DNA of 24,525 bases from NCBI GenBank assembly GCA_000697475.1, contig JNEU01000655.1:1-24525 (forward strand). The letters are read 5' to 3'. The DNA is from Lichtheimia corymbifera B2541. Its lineage: Eukaryota > Mucoromycota > Mucoromycetes > Mucorales > Lichtheimiaceae. The notes below the pieces were generated by a model. It searched no databases. It was not told the DNA's origin and saw only the letters and a program-made list of their open reading frames with translations. Position numbers and translations under genes: made by a program. Shown piece after piece: positions 1 to 8,281 of the stretch (within the stretch, counting starts at the first letter, position 1; every line of letters starts with the position of its first letter).

Positions 1-1686
1 AGAGCGGATGCCTGATACATCGGCTGATGTGCGTTACTACCCAAGAGAGCTTGATTTAACCAATTGGCATCGCGGCATGTATCATTTAAGCAAGGAACCA
101 GGTGGTTTGGATGAGCAGCGCCTACAAGCAGCCCGAATTGTTGGCATTGATCCAGGTATGGCATTAAAATGGATAGCGAAGCACACACTCTCTAATTCAG
201 CTTTTACATCTCTCAGGCATTCGAGAAGTGATTACAGGCACGGACACAACCGAGAACTTAGCCGATCAACAAACAAGGCAACAACATCTGATCCAAATCT
301 CCAACAAGGAGTACCAGTAAGTGTACTGTGTCACGTTGTTTCGGAATCCCTTTGTTGATTTACCATTCATTACACAGGAATCGGTCCCTCTCCAACTGGA
401 TAAAGCAAAAGACATTGTCTTCCCGCCAAAAAAGTGAGCATGACATGGAGTTCATCTACTTGGCTCTTAAGGCCTTCCCACATCATACAACCAGCTTGCA
501 AGCATATTTTGATCATGTACACTTGCGGTCTCATTTACACCATGCGTAAGTATATGGAAAATTATACTGCTATCAGTGATCTCATCATATGCATATATCT
601 GTTAGACTGCATGATTTTGCCTGTCATTATAGACATCGTGAACAGCGAGCAACTACATTTGCAGCAAGGGTTTCTGCTCAAGAATCCATAGTGAATCAAA
701 TTCTCGGATTAGAAAATGTCGCAGATGTATGTACAAAGGACTAGCTCTTTATTGTTTGGGTGTGATTAACTTGGATAAATGTATCTAGCTTCGCAATGAT
801 TTCTTTGCTCATCGCAACGGTGGGAAACGGCAAAGGAAGCTTGCAAGACGAGCAGCTCGTGCTGAACGGCGCGAACAAGATGAAGACGTGATTATGAAGG
901 ACGCTGGTGAACCGGAGGTAGAAACGATTGTCGCATATGGAGCTGCACGATTTGGCGCCACATCGAAACGCCATCAAGCAGTTCCAGTCGAGGTAACTAT
1001 TTCTCTGCTAATCATTTCATGCTTCAATATCAACATACCTTTTTATTATTTAGACTCTCAGGGCACGGATCGCACGTCGAGCTCCCCTCGTTTTGGTTGA
1101 TGAATTTAGAACAAGCGTTACGTGTCATGAGTGTCATGGCCGCTTACAACAATTCAGGGAGCCAGAGACCCTCATCTGCCAGCACAAGTAAGCATATCTA
1201 TACTTTTGAAAGCACGCATCCTAAATCAGTTTTTCATCTACTTACAGAAAAAAATACATCCGTGATTCCTGGCCTGTTGTTGATGATGATGATGGTATCA
1301 GCCTTGTACATGCCAAACCACGACAATGGTGCTTGGATGATGATGGACAGCGGCTCCACTGGACGTCAACCTGCAATGATCGGGCACAAGTCGATGATTT
1401 CCGGAACAATGTGTATGCGGTCAAGTGGTGCCCCACTTGTCAAACTGTATGTTTGTGCCATGGATATGCGAAGGACAATGATTTACTGGTTTCTATTATC
1501 TAGGTGTTCGATCGTGACATTGGCGCAAGCAGCAACATCCATAGGATCTTTGAGCTGTACATGCTTAGCGATGGGGATATCGACTCAAGGCCAGCAGCAA
1601 TGCAGCGTGGTCAAGTCCAAGAAGTCGTGGACGAGGTGGAAGCTGAAGACGAGCTGGAAACGGATGATGGAGATGACGAGCTGTAA
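1..1686 (+). CDS. Fanzor (eukaryotic TnpB-like RNA-guided nuclease), 5' end outside window
   Basis: The gene is already open at the left edge, so the N-terminus is missing. Splicing exons 2-155, 217-316, 378-545, 633-726, 789-992, 1054-1187, 1248-1446 and 1504-1686 gives 411 continuous residues ending in TAA. Introns are 57-87 nt with GT/AG ends. RuvC-I is VGIDPG (Asp codon 149-151). An Arg/Lys-rich helix (KRQRKLARRAARAERR) follows and may be a nuclear signal. Next come VAYGAARFG, then LVDEFRTSVTCHEC (Glu codon 1102-1104; first CxxC), then WCPTC (second CxxC), joined directly to FDRDIGASSNI, the RuvC-III signature (Asp codon 1516-1518). The tail is acidic. This motif order is that of TnpB/Fanzor nucleases, which cleave DNA guided by an RNA encoded at the element end. 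All three acidic residues and the paired CxxC are intact and no stop interrupts the spliced frame, so activity is possible (inference). The neighbouring EF-Tu gene is convergent and unrelated. Confidence 0.87.
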
Positions 1687-1703
1687 ACGAAAGAAGACCT
1701 TCC

Positions 1704-1729
1704 TTGGCGCATAGTGAGGCATGCGCCAA
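1704..1729 (+). other. Perfect 9-bp hairpin just 3' of the Fanzor stop
   Basis: TTGGCGCAT at 1704-1712 and its exact reverse complement ATGCGCCAA at 1721-1729 flank an 8-nt loop, 17 nt after the TAA. The GC-rich stem stands out in an AT-rich 3' flank. TnpB and Fanzor guide RNAs are usually encoded at or beyond the 3' end of the nuclease gene, so this is a candidate structural piece of the guide RNA. It could instead be a transposon-end palindrome or a 3'UTR hairpin. Confidence 0.5.
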
Positions 1730-2007
1730 ATCCGCGTAATTGGGGGGTAAGTCACAGTGAATTGGATCCAAATCGATAATGTTTGCTGACATGGTGTACT
1801 TGCGTGGTGCAAATAGTAAAGCCCCAGCAGCCACTCTCCATCCTTCCCATTTGGAATATGCAATTTACCCATCCAACGCATCATCCTATATATCGTGTTT
1901 TACAAGAATAATAGATATTTATATGCACTTTTTTTTGTCTCCTCTTGTGTTTGATTAAGTGATGCAGAAAAAGGGGGGATGGGATTCTCTAATCAATAAG
2001 TAGCATC
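1730..2007. other. Convergent 3' flanks of Fanzor and EF-Tu
   Basis: This is the gap between two genes that face each other tail to tail. It holds a 10-bp palindrome (TTGGATCCAA), a T-rich run near 1929 and a G-rich run near 1973. If a Fanzor guide RNA and the right end of the element exist, they should lie here. No terminal inverted repeat can be judged, because the left end is outside the window. Confidence 0.4.
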
Positions 2008-3707
2008 TTACTCGATGATCTTGGTAACGACACCAGTACCAACGGTCTTGCCACCTTCACGGACAGTGAAACGTTGACCTTCCTCAAGAGCGACATCATG
2101 GATAAGCTCGCATTGAAGCTCGACATTGTCACCAGGCATGATAAGCTTGTCATCAGGGTCCTCAGTACCTTCGGGGTGGGTCAAGCTGACAGTGACATCA
2201 GTGGTGCGAACGAACATTTGGGGGCGGTAGTTGTTGACGAAGGGAGTGTGACGACCACCTTCTTCCTTGGTCAAAATGTAGAATTGAGCCATGAATTTCT
2301 TGTGGGACTTGACGGTGCCAGGAGCACAAAGGACTTGACCACGACGGATTTGTTCACGCTTGATACCACGCAACAAGGCACCCATGTTATCACCAGCCTC
2401 ACCACGATCCAATTCCTTACGGAACATTTCAATACCAGTCAAGGTGGTCTTGAAAGGTGCGCCCATACCAACAATTTCGATTTCAGAGCCCTTGGTAATG
2501 GTACCACGTTCCACACGGCCAGTGGCAACAGTACCACGACCCGAGATAGAGAAGACATCTTCAACAGGCATCAAGAAAGGCTTGTCCAAATCTCTCTCGG
2601 GGGTAGGAATGTGATCATCCACAGCAGCCATCAATTCCAAAATGGCCTTTTCACCAATCTCGGGATCACGGCCTTCCAAGGCAGCCAAAGCGGAACCCTT
2701 GACAATAGGAGTGTTTTCACCATCGAAACCGTATTCACCCAAGAGATCACGCATTTCCATCTCGACAAGTTCAAGCATCTCAGGATCATCAATGGCATCG
2801 ACCTTGTTGATAAAGACAACCAAGTTTTGGACACCGACTTGGCGAGCCAACAACAAGTGCTCACGGGTTTGAGGCATTTGACCATCAGTGGCAGAGACGA
2901 CAATGATAGCACCATCCATCTTTACAATAACATAGCATAGTTAGCAACAACATCAATATTTTACAATGTCACTTTTATCATACCTGGGCAGCACCAGTAA
3001 TCATGTTCTTGATATAATCAGCGTGACCAGGACAGTCAACGTGGGCATAGTGGCGGTTGCCAGTCTCGTATTCAACGTGAGCGGTAGAAATGGTGATACC
3101 ACGAGCCTTCTCCTCAGGAGCCTTATCGATTTGGTTGTAATCCATAAAGGTAGTGTCTCCGTTTTGAGCAGCCAAAGTCTTGGTGATAGCAGCAGTCAAA
3201 GTGGTCTTGCCGTGATCAACGTGACCAATGGTACCAATGTTGACGTGGGGCTTGCCACGAGAGAACTTGCCACCAGCTTCAGAGGCCATACCACGACGAG
3301 CTATATACACAATATACATACATGAATATTTCCCTATCCATTGTTCCTCTCTCCCATTTCAAGATATACGTACTAAGGAACACCATGCGGGATGGGGCAC
3401 CATGGTATGCTTCACGAAGAAGGTTGGCAGTCTAGAAGATTGGATTGTTAAATACAATGTCACTTCCTCTCTTTTATATATGCACCAACTTACCAACTTG
3501 TTGCCGTGAGAAAGGGCCATACGAGTGGAGGCCAAAGCTAAAAGATCACACGCCAACAATTCCCGCCATGGATCAATATCGCATGTCATTTGTCAATGCA
3601 TTCCCTTTCTTACCACTGCGAGTAGCAGCCGACGAAACACAACGACGAGCACCAACACGAGTTGCAGGGAGAACGGCCTTATTGACTGCAGACTTCAAAG
3701 CAAACAT
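2008..3707 (-). CDS. TUF1: Mitochondrial translation elongation factor Tu
   Basis: This GTPase brings aminoacyl-tRNA to the mitochondrial ribosome. Exons on the minus strand are 3707-3614, 3537-3494, 3431-3374, 3300-2984 and 2919-2008, giving 474 residues with all phases matching. The start ATG (3707-3705) opens a basic, Ser/Ala/Arg-rich presequence ([22 protein letters not shown]). The G1 box GHVDHGKT, G2 region RGITIS, G3 box DCPGHAD and G4 box NKVD are all present. The C-terminal barrels include [12 protein letters not shown] and end in VVTKIIE. The intron at 2920-2983 splits the GTPase domain after GAAQ. The three first exons are tiny and encode about 65 residues of leader, longer than usual for this family (about 40). 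The antisense open frame over the last exon is a shadow. Confidence 0.95.
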
Positions 3708-4689
3708 TTTGGAGAGAGAACTGTAGCTGTCAACAGTTTTTTTTTCCAGCTCCTATTGATATGTGGCCTGCTTGACAATGATGACATAGCTGCAAAGTCA
3801 CACTGCCTCGGAACAATCGGAACACGTGCCTTGATTGGCAATCCTGCCCCACCTCGACCCTTCTTGAGTGGTCCATATCTATAGTAATGTCTCATACCAT
3901 GACCATTGGTTAGGACCTATTGTATCGGAAAAAGGATTTGATCCTATGGGCATGTGCCTTCCTCTTTTTTCTGTAATCCGTCTCAGGTTCTACCACCCCC
4001 GAATCTTGACTTTTTGAGTCATAATAATAAAGCTGCAAGTTTATAGCCTTGAGGGCCGTAGAGATTTTACTTATTGAGAAACAGCTGATCTCAGATCCAG
4101 CATAAAGATATGATATAAGACAAATGACCATGTTTATTCAAAAGAGTTACTTTTATGCTTGTTGCTAGGTTGTAATGCATAGAGAATTACTACGCGCGCA
4201 CCAAAATTCGACGTCGCGCACACCAGAAATATAGTCATGGTAGTAACGTGATACAGCCAACCAACCAAATAAACATATCCCTCATGAATCCTCATTGCCA
4301 TCCCATGTCGTCTGCATTCATCCATCATTGACTATGCATGCATCAATTTTACTCCATCATCTCAAACACTACTTTCATCCAGCCTGCTTTCACTATCACT
4401 GACCCTCTTAGTTAAATCGGTTTATGCAGCTCGACCTTCTCCTACATCCGCTATTGCCATACACGTACCTTGGCACACCTTCGTTATTGGATGTAGTTTA
4501 CTTCCGTGCCTTCCTAAAGGTAATCAATAACAGCATCCATTTGTGCAGCAACCTGTCAAGGACATGTTTGTGTAACCGCCACGTGCCATTTCACTCAGCT
4601 CTTTATCTTTCCCTTAAAGCAGCCGACACCACCCAGCAGGAAAAAGCAACCCCACCACGATTACGGCATAGGTAAAACATAGAGACGCT
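3708..4689. other. Intergenic, upstream of EF-Tu
   Basis: This stretch of nearly 1 kb is AT-rich. It begins with a T-run (about 3738-3746) and polypyrimidine sequence close to the EF-Tu start, and CCATTGG at 3903-3909 (CCAAT on the minus strand) could be a promoter box. The short open frames in it have no recognisable motif. No RNA gene was seen. Confidence 0.4.
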
Positions 4690-5690
4690 TGTTTCTCAAC
4701 ATTTTCATATTGAAGCGTGAGGTCTTTATGAGAACAAAGATACTCGTCACGGTCGACAGCACCATGCGTTCCAAGTTTCACGATAGAGGTGGGCAATCTC
4801 TGGGACGTTCCCGTCCATCCATCGTCTCTGCTATATCTGGGCCGTTCGCCTTCAAAGTTCTCAAAATGAAGCATGCGGTTTTAATATGAATAGAGTTGAT
4901 CGGCATGACGCAGAGAACCTTCTTACCAAGTTTCAGGTCCGTAATGGGGAATCTCAACATTATGTATACTAATGAATTTGGACGGGTGCGGACTTTCCGT
5001 CCTTCATAGTAAATCACTCATTACACCCTCCCATTCAAGACTTTTAAATGAAGGGTGATACCTTCATGAGAAAGAAAGTGATCAGCATGTCCAAGAGTAT
5101 CTTTTGTAAAACTTTCAGGTTCGAAATGGGTAATCTCAAGGTCATGGGCCGTCCATCCTACATATAATCCGGCCCATTCATCGTCGGACGCTCCCATTTT
5201 AATTCTCACAGTGAAGCCTGGGACTTTGATATGAATGGAGTTGATCAGCATGTCGAAGCCGACCGTCTGACCAAGTTTGACAATCGAGATAGACAATTGC
5301 GGGAGTGTGCACTATGTACTCTACTTGCGTTCCGTCCGTCCATCGTCACCCTATATTTGGACCGCCCGATTCATTGAAGCATCATAATGAAGCATACGGT
5401 TTTTAAATGAATGGAGTTAATCAGCATGATCCAGCGAACCTTCTTACCAAGTTTCAAGTTCAAGATGGGCAATCCCAAGGTAATTCATACTAAATGGCAT
5501 TCCAATAAATCCGGACGGGGTACGGAATTTCGTCGGTCATAGTAAACCCCACATTATACTCTCCCTTTCAAAATCTTTGAATAAAGTGTGGGTTCTTTTA
5601 ATACAAAGTTGATCAGCATGCACGAATGCATCATCTAACCAAGTTTGAGGTCAAGATGAGCAATATCAAGATCATGGATCAATTTACAGT
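4690..5690. repeat. Degenerate tandem array: six ~170-bp monomers, arranged as two trimers
   Basis: A block about 155-192 bp long recurs six times. Its most visible anchors are a core like GTTGATCAGCATG (4895, 5078, 5240, 5416, 5608; degenerate near 4739) and CCAAGTTTCA (4771, 4926, 5108 variant, 5271, 5447, 5639). Monomers 1 and 4, 2 and 5, and 3 and 6 resemble each other more than their neighbours, spaced about 500-531 bp. Monomers 1 and 4 share the CGTCCATC...GGNCCG block (4810-4845 and 5333-5370). Monomers 2 and 5 share GGACGGG followed by GTC(C/G)(T/G)TCATAGTAAA. This is a higher-order, satellite-like arrangement. On the minus strand several monomers stay open and share the peptide INSIHIK, so an origin from a repeated coding sequence is possible. 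The monomers have diverged too far for recent amplification. Confidence 0.75.
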
Positions 5691-6003
5691 GTGCATGGAT
5701 ATGTCTGACTGTGCCTGACCTATTTAATTTCCACCTCTTCCACTTCCACTTTATTTTCCTTTCCTCCCATTCTCAACTGTTGCCCCATTCAAACACGACT
5801 ATCACCTGCGATCGATTGTCCTGCTTCAACCCATTATGTCAACCCCACACTTGCATTGCTGCGATTGTCTTTGACTGGATGGCAAGTCCATGGCGTATGC
5901 ACAGTCTACTACAACACCCGCGTTTCTTGACAATCCACCTTCTCTTGTACGGACTTTCTGCGCTTACAATACCCACAATCTTTGCAATCCATTCTATTTC
6001 TCC
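5691..6003. other. Pyrimidine-rich flank before the LINE-like remnant
   Basis: The repeat array ends and a C/T-rich stretch follows (about 5725-5800). The frame of the next ORF stays open back to 5890, but residues before the Met at 6004 look like translated leader rather than protein. It may be the 5' untranslated part of the retroelement. Confidence 0.3.
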
Positions 6004-6640
6004 ATGACATCCCCATTATCCCAACAACCTACAGGTCGTAGGTCTTGGTCCAACGTGGTACGCAATAAAGTATCACGCTTTACGAAGAAGAAGGCTATGA
6101 GGAAGCTCGACGTGCAAGACAAGCAGGATCGATCCTCGCTCGTGGAGGCATATCGTACCATCAGAAAACTGGGACTCATTCTAGGTGCTCGTACCATTTC
6201 TCGCTCTCGCAACCCAAGGGCTTTATTGATCGAAGTGCGATATGTGAACGACGAACATCTGGATGCAGCTGTGAACACCAGTGTCATCTATGACAATTCG
6301 ACTTACCGTGCCACACGTGCTATTAGTATTGACGCCGACATCACCAAGGTCAACTTTTCTCATTTGCCTTTCCTCCCAGGAAATGTGATTCGTGATGCTC
6401 TTAATGAAACCATGAGCCAATACGGCCGTGTATGTCAAATCGGTCTCTATGTCGAACCCGAGACAGAAACTTTCGAAGGCGAAGCTACCGTTATTTTGGA
6501 TCGTGTAACTCCAGCTGAGGCTACGCAATCCGACAATGGATCATATTACCGACCTTTGACCCGATTTATTCATATTGATGGAAAAATGCATCTCCTGTAT
6601 GCCGCTATTGCCGTACTGAAGATCTTCTCTTGTACTATCC
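6004..6640 (+). pseudogene. LINE-type ORF1/gag-like remnant, frameshifted at its zinc knuckle
   Basis: The frame from 6004 runs to a stop at 6658-6660 and encodes a basic N-terminus (SWSNVVRNKVSRFTKKK), then a central region with HLPFLPGNVIRDALNETMSQ and IGLYVEPETETFEGEATVIL. This resembles the gag-like ORF1 proteins of fungal non-LTR retrotransposons. That family continues into a CCHC zinc knuckle. Here the expected cysteines appear only in another frame, as VCRYCRTED (about 6595-6625), and the shift falls at the A-run 6582-6586. The rest of the knuckle is not recognisable. No endonuclease or reverse transcriptase is seen downstream. The family call rests on pattern memory, without a search. 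Confidence 0.5.
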
Positions 6641-6660
6641 TCAACCACCATCAAACGTAA

Positions 6661-7674
6661 CAGCATTCATTCCAGCAGTTGTCGTTAGCAAGGTCTTTAC
6701 TCCATTGCCTCAAACAGCATTCACAGCCTTGTCACTCTACTACAACAAACGCTCTCTTGCACACTCCTCTGCCACGACCAAACGTAGCAACCGTTGCTAT
6801 TATCAATGTCTTCTTTACTTCATTGTCTCAAGTTACTTGCAGCAACTTGCTTTGATACATACGGATCACAATGGATGGGATGCCATATCAGCTATCAAAT
6901 ATACCGCAATACAAGTAATCTTCATCTGCTTGGGCTGCGATGGAAGAAAAATGACCAAGAAAGGATTGACCAGCAGTCGGATGGAGAAGCGAGCATATCA
7001 GCAGCGATTACATGGCTGTCTTCAACCAACATGGTGGATTTTATGGATGGATGCAATCAAGTACAGTGATGAGATCTCCTGGAATGTTACTTTGGTTACT
7101 TGGAGCGAGCATTGTCCGCAGGAGCGATCACGTGGATACGGCTTAGGATGATGATGGATTGGATGGGATCGACCAAATGGACGATATCTTGGTGAAAGAT
7201 GCTTTACAGTCATGGACGCTATTGGAATACTCAGGTCAATGCATGCAGCAGCTATTTCAAAATCATGGATGAAGAATGTTTATGACGGTAACAATCAAGA
7301 ATACAATGGCACAGTTATCCCTGTCGACTCGATGTGACACACCCGTAGCTTATCCATTTACAATGCTGTTCCCTTATCATACTTTCTCGATAAACAACAT
7401 ATCCACTACCATGTGCTATTCTTCGACACTTCCATAAAATACAATATATTACCCAAACGAGAATTATGCCATCAGTTTATATATTTAAGTTGTGGATCAC
7501 TGGGTGGTTTATGGATTGAAAGGAGGGGGAATAGAAACTTGAAGGCATAAGAATAATAGATTCGCCAATAGTCGGAGCAGTATGTGCAACCTTACTATAT
7601 ACTGGGAAGAAGGGTATCTTAGTTTCCTCACTAATAAGTGGTACGCGTCTCTTTCTTCCTTACATACCTCTATC
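6661..7674. other. Non-coding or eroded sequence between LINE remnant and peroxiredoxin
   Basis: The first 600 bases may be eroded retroelement. Open frames here are short, overlap in several frames and carry no motif I can name. The last 200 bases precede the peroxiredoxin start and contain an A/T run TTTATATATTTAAG near 7476-7489, a possible core promoter. The peroxiredoxin frame is open back to 7582, but that part reads as 5' leader. Confidence 0.35.
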
Positions 7675-8208
7675 ATGCTTCGCTCCACCATTCAACGTAG
7701 TTTCTTCCATACCAGTGCTTCCCGTTTTATCAAGGCGGGTGACCGTATTCCCAGTGTGGTCGTTCAACGCGGTTCTCCTGCTGATACTGTCAATGTCGGT
7801 GAACTCTTTGGCAATGCTAAAAAGGCCATTCTCTTTGGTGTGCCCGGTGCATTCACTCCTGGATGCTCAAAGACTCATTTGCCCGGTTACATTAACGAAG
7901 CTGAAACTTTAAAGTCCAAGCACGGTGTCGACCTTGTTGCCTGTGTATCTGTGAACGATGCTTTTGTCATGAGCGCTTGGGGTGAGGCTTCTCAAAGCAA
8001 GGACAAGGTGGAACTGCTTGCCGATAGCAAAGGTGAACTTGCCAAGGCCATGGAACTCGATTTCGATGCTACTGGTGCCTTGGGCGGTCCTCGTTTCCAA
8101 CGCTTTGCTGCCATTGTCGAAAATGGTACTGTCAAGGAATTGTTCGTTGAGCCAACCAAAACGGGTCTGGATGTTAGTCTTGTTGAAAATGTAAAGAAGC
8201 ACTTGTAA
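7675..8208 (+). CDS. Peroxiredoxin, PRX5/Ahp1 type, probably mitochondrial
   Basis: This thiol peroxidase reduces hydrogen peroxide and alkyl hydroperoxides. It is a single exon of 177 residues. The start at 7675 was chosen because it gives a basic leader rich in Ser/Arg/Phe (MLRSTIQRSFFHTSASRF), typical of mitochondrial import; an in-frame extension upstream looks like untranslated leader. The active site is GVPGAFTPGCSKTHLPG, with peroxidatic Cys64 and Thr61. The later blocks VSVNDAFVMSAWGE and GPRFQRFAAIVENG are typical of the PRX5 subfamily. The only other cysteine is Cys90, in ACVSVND, so the C-terminal resolving cysteine of animal PRDX5 is absent. The gene has no intron, unlike almost all its neighbours. 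Its stop lies 73 nt from the stop of the convergent glucosidase gene. Confidence 0.93.
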   Translation: MLRSTIQRSFFHTSASRFIKAGDRIPSVVVQRGSPADTVNVGELFGNAKKAILFGVPGAFTPGCSKTHLPGYINEAETLKSKHGVDLVACVSVNDAFVMSAWGEASQSKDKVELLADSKGELAKAMELDFDATGALGGPRFQRFAAIVENGTVKELFVEPTKTGLDVSLVENVKKHL

Positions 8209-8281
8209 CAATAAAAACAAGGGAAGGGTGATTTATTAGGGTCACCTAAATCTACATGTACACACACTACTACTACTACGA

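Noticed and set aside
1761..1776. TTGGATCCAA palindrome as a transposon end
   Set aside because: A 10-bp palindrome is common by chance, and no matching left end or target duplication can be seen in the window.
2074..2940. A 288-codon open frame on the plus strand
   Set aside because: It is the antisense shadow of the highly conserved last EF-Tu exon. Biased codon use keeps the opposite strand open.
4690..5690. CRISPR-like array
   Set aside because: The repeats are about 170 bp, diverged and contiguous, with no short direct repeats and spacers, and the DNA is eukaryotic.
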